Part shown: positions 9,801-20,095 of the stretch, piece after piece
Numbering within the stretch: position 1 is the stretch's first letter
Layout: the number at the start of each line of letters is the position of its first letter
DNA from: Variovorax boronicumulans
GTDB taxonomy: Bacteria > Pseudomonadota > Gammaproteobacteria > Burkholderiales > Burkholderiaceae_C
DNA length: 64,000 nt
Reading direction: 5' to 3'
NCBI RefSeq assembly: GCF_007677875.1
Contig: NZ_VEDO01000001.1
Location: forward strand, 62,001-126,000
Program-made: the position numbers and the translations under genes
The notes under the pieces: generated by a model
Databases searched by the model: none
What the model saw: the letters and a program-made list of their open reading frames with translations, nothing else
What the model was told of the DNA's origin: nothing

Positions 9801-11790
9801 CCATGCGGGCGCTGCCCTTGAGCGTGTGGAAGGCGCGGCGCAGCTGCTCCAGCGGTGCGCGTTCGCCGGGCGCGGCCTGCAAGGCCAGCACGGCGGCCTG
9901 GCCGTTGTGCACGACGGCCTGCGCCTCGTCGGTGAAGATCTGCAGCAGGTCGGCCTGGGCGTCCGGATCGGCCGGGGCGTCGCCGTCTGCGTCGGACGCC
10001 GGTTCTTGAACCGGCTCGGCAGGTTCTGCAGCCTCGCCTGCGCGCAGACGGAACACGCCTTGCGCCTCGTCGTAGACGAACAGCTGCGGCACCAGGTGGC
10101 GTTGGTAGCCGAGCATGCCGACCAGGGAGCCGAGCGCACCCAGGCTGCTGCCCAGCCGCTGGAAGCTGGCGTTGCGCGCGGCGGCGTCGTCCACCTGGTC
10201 GGCCATGTAGCCGTCCACGGTCTCGCGCATGCGCAGCACCGCATGGGCGGCCTGGTCCAGGTCCAGCATGGAGAGCACGCCACGCATCTGCGTGAGCTGG
10301 GCGACGACCTTGCCGAGCACGCCCTTCTCGCGCGGCGCGCGGAAAAACTGGTCCAGCGCCTGCTCGATCTCGGCCAGCGTACGGCCCAGTTCCGCCACCA
10401 CACTGCCCATGGTCTGGCGCTCGCTGACGCCGTGGTACAGCGCCTCCATCCAGCCTTCCATGGGCTCGGGCGCCTGGCCGTGCTGAACCAGCGCGAGCCG
10501 CTCGGCCAGCAGCGCCGCGCGTGCGCGCAGGTCGGCGCCGCTGCGGTCCAGGTCGGCGTAGGCGGTGTCCAGGTAGAGGAGCGCCGTGGCCACCTCGAGT
10601 GCGAGTGCCGGCGACGGCGGCACGGGCGGCGTGCCGCCCACGCGCCATGCGGCCTCGACCGCCTGCAGCAGGGCCCCCGCGAGCGGGGCGCTGTCGTCGT
10701 GCAGCCGGGCCAGCGCATCGGCCAGCGGCGCCAGCTGCTCGTGCGCGGCCTTGAGCTGGTGGGCGTCGCCGCCGGCCACGGCGGCCCAGGTGTCGCTGGC
10801 GGTGGCAATGCGCTTGCGTGCCTGGGCGAGCAGGGCCGGGGGGAAGCGGCCGAAGCGGCGCTGCGCGTAGTCGGCCGTGCCGCTGGCGTCCAGCGCGTGG
10901 GCGGCACGCACGGCGGTCAGCGTGCCGGCTGCACCGGTGTCCCCGGACGGCACCGCGCCGGCGCAGTAGAACAACAGCTCCTGCACCAGCGCGGCGGAAG
11001 GCTCGCCCTCGCCGCGCGCCAGTGCCGCGTACTGCGCCAGCACGCCCGAAGCGATGCGCTTGGTGTACAGGTCGGCCGGCACCAGGCCCAGCGCCAGGGC
11101 CTGGAAGTAGGCGGCCGCCAGCTGCCAGAAGCTGCGCTGTGCCGGCGCCTCGCTGCCGGCGGCCAGGCCCAGCGCCAGGTCGTGCAGCGTCTGCGCGGCG
11201 GCCGGCTCGGCTGTCTTCACGACCTTGAGCACGGCCTGGTCGAAGCGGCTGCGCAGGGCAGGGCCGGGCTCCAGGGCCACGACACCGGCCGGCAGCGCCA
11301 TGGCCTGCGCCAGGGGCGGCGCCGTCCACAACTCGACCGGGCGGCTGCGCTCGGCACCGGCCAGCGCCTGCACCTCGCGGTACTGCGGGAACAGTTCGAC
11401 CGGCGCCACGGGCTTGCCCGAGAGCAGGGCCTGGAGGTATTCGGTGATGGCCAGGCCCGCCTGCTCGAGCTGCGCGACGGCATCGTCGCTGCAGGGCGTG
11501 CGCTGCTCGGCGAAGCGCTGGACGGCGGCCTCCATCGCATCGGCCAGCGCCGCACAGGCCGGCTGTTCGACCAGGTGCAGCGCGCCCGCGCACAGGTGCA
11601 GCAGTTGCCCGGCCTGGAGCAGGTGCTGCAGGCCGGGCACGTGGAAGTCGGTGGCCGCTGCATCGGCTTCGCGCCGGTAGCGGTGCAGGCACTTGGCGGC
11701 GGCCTCCAGCGTGCGGCGGAGCTCATCCAGGACCCAGGCCACCGGGCCGATGTCGTGGGGCGAAGGCGGCGGGGCGGTGGATTCGGTCAC
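6886..11790 (-). CDS. pilL: Hybrid CheA-type sensor kinase of the pil-chp system (PilL/ChpA)
   Basis: A 1,634-residue chemotaxis-like histidine kinase that controls type IV pilus twitching. There are two clear histidine phosphotransfer domains, each with HTLKGSAR (about residues 653 and 948), after a long degenerate N-terminal region. A CheA-like dimerisation helix, an HATPase domain (HLLRNAVTHGIED near 1222; GRGIGMDVV near 1310), a CheW domain (from about 1355) and a C-terminal receiver (VLVVDDS near 1517, phospho-acceptor in DIEMPRMDG near 1565) follow. The start is a GTG at 11790 in a GTGA overlap with the short MCP-like gene. P. aeruginosa ChpA is larger and has more phosphotransfer domains. 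The plus strand of this gene has a very long open frame that is only its shadow. Confidence 0.9.
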   Translation of the reverse strand: MTESTAPPPSPHDIGPVAWVLDELRRTLEAAAKCLHRYRREADAAATDFHVPGLQHLLQAGQLLHLCAGALHLVEQPACAALADAMEAAVQRFAEQRTPCSDDAVAQLEQAGLAITEYLQALLSGKPVAPVELFPQYREVQALAGAERSRPVELWTAPPLAQAMALPAGVVALEPGPALRSRFDQAVLKVVKTAEPAAAQTLHDLALGLAAGSEAPAQRSFWQLAAAYFQALALGLVPADLYTKRIASGVLAQYAALARGEGEPSAALVQELLFYCAGAVPSGDTGAAGTLTAVRAAHALDASGTADYAQRRFGRFPPALLAQARKRIATASDTWAAVAGGDAHQLKAAHEQLAPLADALARLHDDSAPLAGALLQAVEAAWRVGGTPPVPPSPALALEVATALLYLDTAYADLDRSGADLRARAALLAERLALVQHGQAPEPMEGWMEALYHGVSERQTMGSVVAELGRTLAEIEQALDQFFRAPREKGVLGKVVAQLTQMRGVLSMLDLDQAAHAVLRMRETVDGYMADQVDDAAARNASFQRLGSSLGALGSLVGMLGYQRHLVPQLFVYDEAQGVFRLRAGEAAEPAEPVQEPASDADGDAPADPDAQADLLQIFTDEAQAVVHNGQAAVLALQAAPGERAPLEQLRRAFHTLKGSARMVRQDSFGAAAWSFEQLLNARLDAQDPADTALLQATQQALQSLADWIADIAAGRDGAHRLSALQAATAALHQPATAEEPPAAAQAPAEPANDQTEDGGDGNHFRQIGPLRIALPLYNAFLNDADEWSRQLQTELGEWALQQPQAPAASSAALARSLADSAAGIGFEALGRLADLLAQVLAGEPPCAPRAVLDAAEEIRRLLHQFAAGFLKPAREGVVQALEASQQSAPDASAFEDVTDSDDAIDADLFPVFEDEAAELLPQLAAALRQWQGAPAETPARQAVLRALHTLKGSARLAGALRLGALAHRLESAAERLPDAPLPAQIEPLLAHADRLQQAFDQLRAQAQGLAASPEEVVLAATPRPVAGPSVRVRAQLLDQLVSDADEVLFTRARMEARLGELGGALDALDRRLDQLRQQLRELETRTESQIQARSAQAGDGAEPFDPLEFDRFTRTQELARGMAESVAELSAAQRQLQRGLQDTQDDIAAQGQQARALQRALLRTRMVPFEAIAERLYGTVRQSAKEAGRQVRLDLAGGSVELDRGVLDRLAPVFEHLLRNAVTHGIEDAAQRSAAGKPAAGAIAVSVTHTAHDTAFTIADDGRGLDLARIQAKAAALGLVAADAPLTLDEAAALVFLPGFTTATAVTPMAGRGIGMDVVRTEVQALGGRIETSSTPGQGAQFRLVLPLTTAATQVVLVRVGQQTFGIPTHLVEAVRRLAPAEVAQCYAREQLVDDGGPLAFCWAGALLQCAPAPPAGRERHASVLLLHSAQQRLALHVDEVLGHQEVVVKSLGPQLARLPGLTGMSVLASGAVLLLYNPVVLAAVYGAMARQTQQEQALRNGDGSLAPAPLVLVVDDSVTVRHVMQRLLQRDGWRVALAADGRQALEQLRAERPVLVVTDIEMPRMDGHALVQSVRADAQLADLPIAVVSSRTADRHRAHAFALGVDHYLGKPYADEELLSLVRRYAAGATGG

Positions 11791-12221
11791 GTTGGTTCGG
11801 TCGGACGGGGCACGGGGGAGGGTGTGGCTGCGCGGTCGAGCGCCCGTGCACCGGCCAGCAGGCCCTGCGTGGCGCGTTCCATGGCGGCCGCGGCCCCGTG
11901 CGCATCGGACTGCAGGGCCCGCACGAGGTCGGCGACCAGCCGGGCGGCCTCGGCGGAGCGCGCCGCCAGACGCTGCGCCTCGCAGGCCACGGTCGCCCGG
12001 CCAGGGCCGGACGCATTGGCGGGCGCCGCCTGGATGGCCGCGTTCAAGGCGAGCACCTGGGCTTGCTCGGCGAGCTCGGCGGCCAGGGCCGCGATCTCTC
12101 CCATCTGCTGCGACGACTCGCCCAGGCGCTTGATGCGTTTGGCCGCGTCCTGCATCTGCACGCGCACGGTGTCCATGGCGCCGACGGCGCCTGGCAGGCC
12201 GGCGGCAGCGCGCTCAGGCAT
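11787..12221 (-). CDS. Minimal methyl-accepting-type signalling hairpin (truncated PilJ-like protein)
   Basis: A 144-residue protein from ATG 12221, overlapping the pilI stop by 8 bases. The middle matches the receptor hairpin tip that binds CheW and CheA (AEQAQVLALNAAIQAA, then VACEAQRLAARSAEAARLV). There is no signal peptide, membrane segment or sensor domain, whereas PilJ in P. aeruginosa is about 680 residues with two membrane segments. It sits exactly where pilJ belongs, between pilI and pilL. It is either a soluble mini-receptor or the retained C-terminal part of a decayed pilJ. The intact frame and tight overlaps favour function. Confidence 0.7.
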   Translation of the reverse strand: MPERAAAGLPGAVGAMDTVRVQMQDAAKRIKRLGESSQQMGEIAALAAELAEQAQVLALNAAIQAAPANASGPGRATVACEAQRLAARSAEAARLVADLVRALQSDAHGAAAAMERATQGLLAGARALDRAATPSPVPRPTEPT

Positions 12222-12723
12222 CGATGGCCAGGAAGGCGGGCGCCCGTGCCAGGGCCTGCAGGTCCAGCGCATGCCAGGACAGGCCCTCGGCATCGGTGTG
12301 CACGGGGCCGCGCCAGGCCTGTGCATGCGCGGGCTCGGCCGCCGCGGGCACGAAGGCCTCGGCCGCGCGCAGGCCCAGCAGACGGTCGATGCGCAGCGCG
12401 CAGTTCAGGCCGATGGCGGAGTGCAAGCCCAGCAGCTTGGGGTCGGCCGTTGCGGCGTCTTCGCCGCCGATTGCATCGCCCTGCAGAAAGCGCCCCAGGT
12501 CGACCACACCGCAGAGCGTGCCGCGCAGGTTGGCCACGCCCAGGAACCAACCGCGTGTGTGGGGCACGGGCTGCACCGTCGTCCATGGAAAGATCTCGCC
12601 GGCCTGGGTCAGCGGCACCAGGCAGCGCAGGCCGCCGGCCTGCATGGCCAGCCAATGCGGGGGCGGCAGCGGGGTGGAGTCGTCGTGCGCAGCCATGGCA
12701 CTGCCGGTGGCGGGCGGGATCAC
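12214..12723 (-). CDS. pilI: CheW-like adaptor of the pil-chp system (PilI)
   Basis: A 169-residue CheW-domain protein. Recognisable blocks are the start of the domain (WLAMQAGGLRCLVPLTQAGEIF) and the conserved FLGVANLRGTLCGVVDLG segment. It should couple the receptor hairpin to the PilL kinase. The start is a GTG at 12723 overlapping the pilG stop (GTGA); ATG 12696 (MAAHDD) is a possible alternative. Gene order pilG-pilI-(short pilJ)-pilL with coupled starts indicates one operon. Confidence 0.8.
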   Translation of the reverse strand: MIPPATGSAMAAHDDSTPLPPPHWLAMQAGGLRCLVPLTQAGEIFPWTTVQPVPHTRGWFLGVANLRGTLCGVVDLGRFLQGDAIGGEDAATADPKLLGLHSAIGLNCALRIDRLLGLRAAEAFVPAAAEPAHAQAWRGPVHTDAEGLSWHALDLQALARAPAFLAIDA

Positions 12724-13109
12724 GCGTCGGCGCGCGCGTGCTGCTGCACAGCCTGCAGCAACTGGTCCTTGGTGAAAGGCTTGGTCAGATGTTCGAGCGC
12801 GCCGACCATGCGGCCGCGTGCCTTGTCGAACACGCTGTCCTTGGACGACAGCAAGACCACCGGGATGTCGGCGAAGCGCGCGTTGCGCTTGATGATGGCG
12901 CAGGTCTGGTAGCCATCGAGCTTGGGCATCAGGATGTCGCAGAAGATCAGCTGCGGCGCATGGTCGTTGACCTTGGCCAGCGCGTCGAAGCCGTCCTCGG
13001 CCAGCAGCACTTCGTAACCGCCCTGCTGCAGGAAGATCTCCGCGCTGCGGCGGATGGTGGCGCTGTCGTCGACCACCATCACGCGCGGGCGGGGGCTGGT
13101 GGCCGTCAT
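12720..13109 (-). CDS. pilG: Single-domain response regulator PilG
   Basis: A stand-alone CheY-like receiver of 129 residues. The acidic pair in VMVVDDSATIRR, the phospho-acceptor in FCDILMPKLDGYQ and the conserved lysine in LTKPFTKDQLL are all present. The sequence around DGYQTCAIIKRN and SSKDSVFDKARGRMVG resembles PilG more than PilH. PilG and PilH act antagonistically in twitching control, and no pilH gene is visible in this cluster. An AGGAG ribosome binding site precedes ATG 13109. The rubredoxin gene ends 22 bases upstream, so co-transcription is possible. Confidence 0.87.
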   Translation of the reverse strand: MTATSPRPRVMVVDDSATIRRSAEIFLQQGGYEVLLAEDGFDALAKVNDHAPQLIFCDILMPKLDGYQTCAIIKRNARFADIPVVLLSSKDSVFDKARGRMVGALEHLTKPFTKDQLLQAVQQHARADA

Positions 13110-13131
13110 GCTGCTGCTCCTGTGCCGATGG

Positions 13132-13305
13132 TCAGATCTGGACCATCTCGAAATCTTCCTTGCGCGCGCCGCACTCGGGGCAGGTCCAGTTCATCGGGAC
13201 ATCGGCCCACAGGGTGCCTGGCGCGATGCCATCGTCCGGCGCGCCTGCCGCTTCGTCGTAAATCCAGCCGCAGATCAGGCACATCCAGGTTTTAGGGTCG
13301 GTCAC
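13132..13305 (-). CDS. rubA: Rubredoxin
   Basis: A 57-residue iron-sulfur electron carrier. The iron ligands are two CxxC motifs, CLICGWIYDE near the N-terminus and CPECGARKEDFE near the C-terminus, with the usual aromatic core (W, Y, W). The open frame runs much further upstream, but length and sequence identify the start as GTG 13305 (VTDPKTWMC). Placement beside thiD and hemL, divergently transcribed, is common in Comamonadaceae. Confidence 0.92.
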   Translation of the reverse strand: MTDPKTWMCLICGWIYDEAAGAPDDGIAPGTLWADVPMNWTCPECGARKEDFEMVQI

Positions 13306-13440
13306 AGTGTTCGGGGGGCGTTCCAATAGAATGCCGGCGATTGTATAGAGGCGTCCTGGGCGCAACGCCCGGTGGCAAAGGCGCCAGCGCACGCTGCTCC
13401 ACCCCTCATCCCCACGGTCGCAAGGCCCGCCGCCATCCGC

Positions 13441-14403
13441 ATGAACGACTCTGCCGCATCCCCTGGTTCCGAGCCCGACGCGCCTGCCACGGACGAGGAC
13501 GCCGGCCCGGCCTGCGTGCTGGTCTTCAACGCCAACGACCCGAGCGGCGCGGGCGGCCTGTCGGCCGATGCCGTGGCCATCGCCTCGGTGGGCGCGCACG
13601 CGCTGCCGGTGGTGACGGGCAGCTACGCGCGCGACAGCGCCGAGATCTTCGACCATTTCGATTTCGACGAGGATGCCGTCACCGAGCAGGCCCGCGCCGT
13701 GCTCGAGGACATGGCGGTGCAGGTCATCAAGGTCGGCTTCGTCGGCAGCCCCGAGAACCTCTCGGCCATCGCGGAGCTGACGGCCGACTACGCCGACCTG
13801 CCCGTGGTGGCCTACATGCCCAACCTGTCGTGGTGGGAAGAGGACCAGATCGACGCCTACCTGGACGCCTTCCAGGAACTGATGCTGCCGCAGACCACGG
13901 TGCTGGTGGGCAACCACAGCACGCTGTGGCGCTGGCTGCTGCCGGACTGGAGCAGCCAGCGCAGCCCCTCGCCGCGCGACATCGCCAAGGCCGCGGCGGG
14001 CAAGGGCGCGCCCTACACGCTGGTGACCGGCGTGCTGCTGCCGGACCAGCATGTGGACAACGTATTGGCCACGCCGCAGACGGTGCTGGCCAATGCCCGC
14101 TTCGAGTTGTTCGAAGCGCAGTTCACGGGCGCCGGCGACACGCTGTCGGCGGCCCTCGCCGCCTTGCTGGCCAGCGGCGCCGAACTCAACGAGGCTGTGG
14201 GCGAGGCGCTGACCTACCTGGACCAGAGCCTGGACGGCGGTTTCCGCCCCGGCATGGGCCACGTGCTGCCCGACCGCATGTTCTGGGCCCAGCCCGAAGA
14301 GGGTGAAGAGGGCGAGGACGCCGAAGAGGGCGAGGACGCCGAAGCGGGCGATGACGACGAGGCGCCCGAGGCCGACAACGACGCAGGCGCCGTGCGCCAC
14401 TGA
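13441..14403 (+). CDS. thiD: Hydroxymethylpyrimidine / phosphomethylpyrimidine kinase with an acidic tail
   Basis: A ribokinase-fold kinase that phosphorylates HMP and HMP-P for thiamine synthesis. The conserved [23 protein letters not shown] segment is near the N-terminus, and the anion hole/catalytic GAGDT block is near residue 225. I take ATG 13441 (MNDSAASPG) as the start, giving 320 residues; the longer frame adds a low-quality leader. The last 35 or so residues are a low-complexity acidic tail built from short [10 protein letters not shown] repeats, not part of the usual fold. The stop is 5 bases before hemL. Confidence 0.88.
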   Translation: MNDSAASPGSEPDAPATDEDAGPACVLVFNANDPSGAGGLSADAVAIASVGAHALPVVTGSYARDSAEIFDHFDFDEDAVTEQARAVLEDMAVQVIKVGFVGSPENLSAIAELTADYADLPVVAYMPNLSWWEEDQIDAYLDAFQELMLPQTTVLVGNHSTLWRWLLPDWSSQRSPSPRDIAKAAAGKGAPYTLVTGVLLPDQHVDNVLATPQTVLANARFELFEAQFTGAGDTLSAALAALLASGAELNEAVGEALTYLDQSLDGGFRPGMGHVLPDRMFWAQPEEGEEGEDAEEGEDAEAGDDDEAPEADNDAGAVRH

Positions 14404-14408
14404 CCACC

Positions 14409-15710
14409 ATGAGCACCAACGAAGAACTGTTCGCACGCGCGCAGCGCGTGATTCCTGGCGGCGTGAACTCCCCCGTGCGCGCCTTCCGCGCCGTCGGCGG
14501 CGTGCCGCGCTTCGTGCAGCGCGCCCAGGGCCCTTACTTCTGGGACGCAGAGGGCCAGCGTTACATCGACTACATCGGCTCCTGGGGCCCGATGATCCTG
14601 GGCCACGGCCACCCGGCCGTGCTGGCCGCCGTGCAGGAGGCGGCCGTGCAGGGCTTTTCGTTCGGCGCGCCGACCGAGCGCGAGATCGAACTGGCCGAGG
14701 CCATCCTCGCGCACCTGCCGTCCATGGACATGGTGCGCCTGGTCAGCTCGGGTACCGAGGCCGCGATGAGCGCGATCCGGCTGGCGCGAGGCGCCACCGG
14801 CCGCAAGAAGATCATCAAGTTCGAGGGCTGCTACCACGGCCATGCCGACGCGCTGCTGGTCAAGGCCGGCTCGGGCCTGGCGACCTTCGGCAACCCGACC
14901 AGCGCCGGCGTGCCGCCCGAGGTGGTGCAGGACACGCTGGTGCTCGAGTACAACGACCTCGCCGGCCTGGAGCAGGCCTTCGCCGAGCATGGCGCGGCGC
15001 TGGCCTGCCTCATGATCGAGCCCATTGCCGGCAACATGAACTTCGTGCGCGCCAGCGTGCCCTTCATCCGGCGCTGCCGGGAGCTGTGCTCGGAGCACGG
15101 CGCGCTGTTCGTGTTCGACGAGGTCATGACGGGCTTCCGCGTGGCATTGGGCGGCGCCCAGAGCGTTTACGCGCGCGAGATCCCGGGCTTCGCGCCCGAC
15201 ATCACGGTGCTGGGCAAGGTCATCGGCGGCGGCATGCCGCTGGCCGCCTTCGGCGGGCGCCGCGCGGTGATGGAGCAACTGGCGCCGCTGGGCCCGGTCT
15301 ACCAGGCCGGCACGCTGTCGGGCAACCCCGTGGCCACGGCCTGCGGTCTGGCCACGTTGAAGGAAATCGGCAAGCCCGGCTTCTACGAAGGACTGGCCCG
15401 GCGCACCCAGGGCCTGGTGGCCGGGCTGCGGCAGGCTGCGGCCGAGGAGGGCGTGCCCTTCAGCGGCGACAGCGAAGGCGGCATGTTCGGCTTCTTCCTG
15501 CTGGACGCGCTGCCGCAGAACTACCGCACCGTCATGACCACCGACGGCGCACGCTTCAACGCCTTGTTCCACGGCCTGCTTGAACGCGGTGTGTACATCG
15601 CGCCGGCACTGTATGAAGCCGGCTTTGTGAGCGCAGCGCACAGCGACGACGACATCGCGCAGACCGTGGACGCGGCCCGCGCCGTGTTCCGCGTACTGAG
15701 CCGGGGCTGA
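14409..15710 (+). CDS. hemL: Glutamate-1-semialdehyde 2,1-aminomutase
   Basis: A PLP enzyme of 433 residues that converts glutamate-1-semialdehyde to 5-aminolevulinate, the first dedicated tetrapyrrole precursor. The PLP lysine is K270 in [16 protein letters not shown]. The N-terminal [19 protein letters not shown] and central EPIAGNMN blocks are typical. It follows thiD closely, so the two are probably co-transcribed. An inverted repeat (15720-15747) lies just downstream but lacks a T-run, so I do not call it a terminator. Confidence 0.95.
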   Translation: MSTNEELFARAQRVIPGGVNSPVRAFRAVGGVPRFVQRAQGPYFWDAEGQRYIDYIGSWGPMILGHGHPAVLAAVQEAAVQGFSFGAPTEREIELAEAILAHLPSMDMVRLVSSGTEAAMSAIRLARGATGRKKIIKFEGCYHGHADALLVKAGSGLATFGNPTSAGVPPEVVQDTLVLEYNDLAGLEQAFAEHGAALACLMIEPIAGNMNFVRASVPFIRRCRELCSEHGALFVFDEVMTGFRVALGGAQSVYAREIPGFAPDITVLGKVIGGGMPLAAFGGRRAVMEQLAPLGPVYQAGTLSGNPVATACGLATLKEIGKPGFYEGLARRTQGLVAGLRQAAAEEGVPFSGDSEGGMFGFFLLDALPQNYRTVMTTDGARFNALFHGLLERGVYIAPALYEAGFVSAAHSDDDIAQTVDAARAVFRVLSRG

Positions 15711-15802
15711 TCGCTCCCGTCAACGCCGTGCCCTGGGCGGGCGTTGAAAAGCCTGTGTAAAGGCCTAAACTTTTCGAAGGCCCACAGGTCGTAAGGATCA
15801 CC

Positions 15803-16522
15803 ATGAAAAAGCTTTTGCTTCTCACCGGCGCCAGCCTCCTGAGCGCCTCGGTGCTGGCCCAGGAATACGGCACGGTGATCTCGGCCACGCCGGTCATGCA
15901 GCAGGTGGCCGTGCCGCGCCTGGTCTGCAACAACCAGCAGGTCGTCACGGCGTCGCGGCCTTCGGGCGCGGGTGCTGTGATCGGCGCCATCGCAGGCGGG
16001 GTGATCGGCAGCGCCTTCGGCGGCGGCAGCGGCCACGCTGCGGCGACCGCGATCGGCGCACTGGGCGGCGCCGTGGTCGGCAACCAGGTCGAAGGGCAGC
16101 AGCCTGACCAAGTCCGCACCGTGCAGAACTGCAGCACGCAGACCTTCTACCAGAACCAGACCTCGTACTACGACGTGGTCTACGAGTACGCCGGTCGGCG
16201 CTACCAGGTGCAGATGGCCAGCGACCCGGGCCCGACCGTGCCGCTGCAGGTCACGCCCATCGGCAGCGTGCCGCCGGTGCAGCAGGCGCCCGTGCGCGCG
16301 CCGGCCCGCATCATTTCCAGCACGACCTACGTGCAACCGGCCACGGTTTACCAGACCGAGCCGGTGACCACGGTCTACGAATCGGCCCCCACTTACTACA
16401 GCCCGCCCTCTTATGTGGCGCCGCTGGCCATCGGCATCGGCCTGGGCGTGATCGGCGCCAACCTGTCGCACCGGCATTACGGTCCGCCGCCGCGCTATTA
16501 CGGGCGGCCGCACTGGCGCTGA
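15803..16522 (+). CDS. Exported glycine-zipper (2TM) envelope protein
   Basis: A 239-residue protein with a clear N-terminal signal peptide (MKKLLLLTGASLLSASVLAQ). A glycine-zipper segment at about 53-95 (GAVIGAIAGGVIGSAFGGG, then IGALGGAVVGNQV) matches the 2TM/Rick_17kDa type outer-membrane-associated family. The rest is Tyr/Gln/Pro-rich. Such proteins are thought to sit in the envelope, but their molecular role is not established. It ends shortly before a strong bidirectional terminator shared with purH. Confidence 0.8.
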   Translation: MKKLLLLTGASLLSASVLAQEYGTVISATPVMQQVAVPRLVCNNQQVVTASRPSGAGAVIGAIAGGVIGSAFGGGSGHAAATAIGALGGAVVGNQVEGQQPDQVRTVQNCSTQTFYQNQTSYYDVVYEYAGRRYQVQMASDPGPTVPLQVTPIGSVPPVQQAPVRAPARIISSTTYVQPATVYQTEPVTTVYESAPTYYSPPSYVAPLAIGIGLGVIGANLSHRHYGPPPRYYGRPHWR

Positions 16523-16537
16523 AGTCCCAGGCACGAA

Positions 16538-16564
16538 AAAGCCCGCTGCAGAGCGGGCTTATTT
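16538..16564. terminator. Bidirectional intrinsic terminator between the glycine-zipper gene and purH
   Basis: An 8-bp perfect stem AGCCCGCT/AGCGGGCT (16540-16547 and 16552-16559) with a 4-base loop. It is flanked by A5 on the left and TTATTTG on the right, so it can work for both converging genes. Confidence 0.8.
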
Positions 16565-16582
16565 GTGGGGCAAGACTGTGGC

Positions 16583-18187
<1,605 letters not shown>

Positions 18188-18223
18188 CGGTTGAAGGGGA
18201 AAAAGCGTGGAAAAGGGGAAGGC

Positions 18224-18460
18224 TCACTTGATGAGCTTGTGGTCGACGAGCTTCTTGCGCAGCGTGTTGCGGTTCAGACCCAGCCACTCGGCCGCGCGCG
18301 ACTGGTTGTGCTCGGCATGCTGCATGACGACCTCGAGCATGGGGCGCTCGACGGCGCGGATCATCATGTCGTAGACGCCGTTCGGTTCGATGCCATGCAG
18401 ATCCTTCAGGTAGGTTTCCAGGCTGCTGCGCACGCACTCTTCGATACTCTTCTTGCTCAC
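18224..18460 (-). CDS. fis: Fis family DNA-binding / nucleoid protein
   Basis: A 78-residue factor for inversion stimulation. The C-terminal helix-turn-helix is intact (QSRAAEWLGLNRNTLRKKL), preceded by the dimerisation helices. Fis bends DNA and regulates rRNA and other promoters in growing cells. It starts with GTG at 18460 in a GTGA overlap with dusB. The dusB-fis coupling is conserved across proteobacteria. Confidence 0.93.
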   Translation of the reverse strand: MSKKSIEECVRSSLETYLKDLHGIEPNGVYDMMIRAVERPMLEVVMQHAEHNQSRAAEWLGLNRNTLRKKLVDHKLIK

Positions 18461-19494
18461 GCTGCGCTCTCCTCCAGAAGTTCGTCGCTGGGGACGGTGA
18501 CGGGCATGCGCTCGTGCAAGCAGCCCATCTCGTCCATGAATTCGGCCACAGCGGCCAGTTGTTCGGTCGGCTGCTCGAGCCGGTTCATGCGCTGGCGGAA
18601 CGCCTCGCCGCCCGGCAGCTGGCGCACGTACCAGCCGATGTGCTTGCGCGCCGAGCGCACGCCGGTGTACTCGCCGTACAGCGCGTAGTGCTCGGCCAGG
18701 TGCTCCAACAGCAGGCGGCGGACCTCGGCCACGAGCGGCGGCGCCAGATGTTCACCGGTCGCCAGGAAGTGCACGACCTCACGGAAGATCCAGGGCCGGC
18801 CCTGGGCCGCACGGCCGATCATGACGGCGTCCGCGCCCGTGGCGTCCAGCACTTCGCGCGCGCGCTGCGGCGTGGTGATGTCACCGTTGGCCACGACCGG
18901 CACGCGCACGGCGGCCTTCACGGCGGCGATGGTTTCGTACTCGGCCTGGCCGCTGTAGCCCTGCTCGCGCGTGCGGCCGTGCACGGTCAGCATCTGCACG
19001 CCCACGCTCTCGAAGGCGCGCGCCAGCACCACGGCATTGCGCTGCTCGGCGCACCAGCCGGTGCGCATCTTGAGCGTGACCGGGACGTCACGGGGCGCGC
19101 AGACCGCCACCACGGCCTCGGCGATGGCCACCGCCAGCGCCTCGTTCTGCATCAGGGCCGAGCCGGCCCACTTGTTGCAGACCTTCTTGGCCGGGCAGCC
19201 CATGTTGATGTCGATGATCTGGGCGCCGCGCTCCAGGTTGTAGGCGGCGGCCTCGGCCATCATCTCCGGATCGGTGCCGGCGATCTGCACGGCGATGGGC
19301 GCCACCTCGCCGGTGTGGTCGGCGCGGCGCGAAGTCTTCAGCGAAGTCCACAGGTCGCGTCGCGAGGTCACCATCTCGCTGACCGCGTAGCCGGCCCCCA
19401 GCTGCTTGCACAGCTGGCGGAACGGGCGGTCCGTCACCCCGGCCATGGGGGCGGCAAACACGTTGTTCGCCAAAGTGAACTGGCCGATCTGCAT
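18457..19494 (-). CDS. dusB: tRNA-dihydrouridine synthase B
   Basis: An FMN-dependent enzyme of 345 residues that reduces uridine to dihydrouridine in the tRNA D-loop. The N-terminal FAAPMAGVTDRPFRQLCK block binds FMN, and the catalytic cysteine lies in NMGCPAKKVCNKWAGSALM. VHGRTREQGYSG and ANGDITTPQ complete the TIM barrel. It heads the operon with fis and purH. The 120 bases between it and the yqaA-type gene must hold divergent promoters. Confidence 0.93.
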   Translation of the reverse strand: MQIGQFTLANNVFAAPMAGVTDRPFRQLCKQLGAGYAVSEMVTSRRDLWTSLKTSRRADHTGEVAPIAVQIAGTDPEMMAEAAAYNLERGAQIIDINMGCPAKKVCNKWAGSALMQNEALAVAIAEAVVAVCAPRDVPVTLKMRTGWCAEQRNAVVLARAFESVGVQMLTVHGRTREQGYSGQAEYETIAAVKAAVRVPVVANGDITTPQRAREVLDATGADAVMIGRAAQGRPWIFREVVHFLATGEHLAPPLVAEVRRLLLEHLAEHYALYGEYTGVRSARKHIGWYVRQLPGGEAFRQRMNRLEQPTEQLAAVAEFMDEMGCLHERMPVTVPSDELLEESAA

Positions 19495-19614
19495 GCTGGG
19501 CGAAGGGGAGGGGGCGGAGGCGGGGGAGGGATTCTAGCTGCCTCATATTTCAGCAATTGAAACGGTTGCCTGCCTACACGGCAGGCGCGGGGCGGCCCCT
19601 ATACTGCCCCGCTC

Positions 19615-20094
19615 ATGGAAGCCTGGCTGAATCAACTGCTGAGCGCGCTGGCGCTGCCCGAGTTCGGCCTGAGCACGGTGTTCGTCGTGTCCTTCATCTC
19701 GGCGACGCTGCTGCCGCTCGGTTCCGAACCCGTGGTGTTCGGCCTGGTCAAGCTCAATCCGGAGATGTTCTGGCCGGCCATTGCCGTTGCCACCGTGGGC
19801 AACACGCTGGGCGGTGCCGTGGACTGGTGGATGGGCTATGGCGCGCACAAGGTGGCCGACCGCTACAGCCATTCGTCGCACCATGTGCGGGTGCTGGGCT
19901 GGCTCAAGAAGCTGGGACCCAAGGCCTGCCTGCTGGCCTGGCTGCCCGCCGTGGGCGACCCGCTGTGCGCGGTGGCCGGCTGGCTGCGCTTGCCGTTCTG
20001 GCCATGCCTGTTCTACATGGCCATCGGCAAGTTCCTGCGCTACCTGGTCATGACGGGGTCGCTGGTCTGGGCTTTCCCCGGCGTCTGGCACTGA
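19615..20094 (+). CDS. YqaA family (VTT/SNARE-associated) inner-membrane protein
   Basis: A 159-residue membrane protein with several hydrophobic segments (about 20-45, 55-75 and 105-155). The GSEPVVFGL and GNTLGGAVDWWMGY blocks match small DedA-superfamily proteins of the YqaA type. These are thought to move lipids or aid membrane homeostasis; the substrate here is unknown. The stop is one base from the stop of the convergent DUF2501 gene. Confidence 0.85.
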   Translation: MEAWLNQLLSALALPEFGLSTVFVVSFISATLLPLGSEPVVFGLVKLNPEMFWPAIAVATVGNTLGGAVDWWMGYGAHKVADRYSHSSHHVRVLGWLKKLGPKACLLAWLPAVGDPLCAVAGWLRLPFWPCLFYMAIGKFLRYLVMTGSLVWAFPGVWH

Positions 20095-20095
20095 C

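Noticed and set aside
7081-12912. A plus-strand open frame of more than 1,900 codons
   Set aside because: It is antisense to pilL and pilI, with His/Gln/Gly-rich shadow composition. The minus-strand frame carries all recognisable kinase and CheW motifs.
15720-15747. Inverted repeat TCAACGCC/GGCGTTGA after hemL as a terminator
   Set aside because: There is no T-run on either side. It may be a leader structure of the next gene instead.
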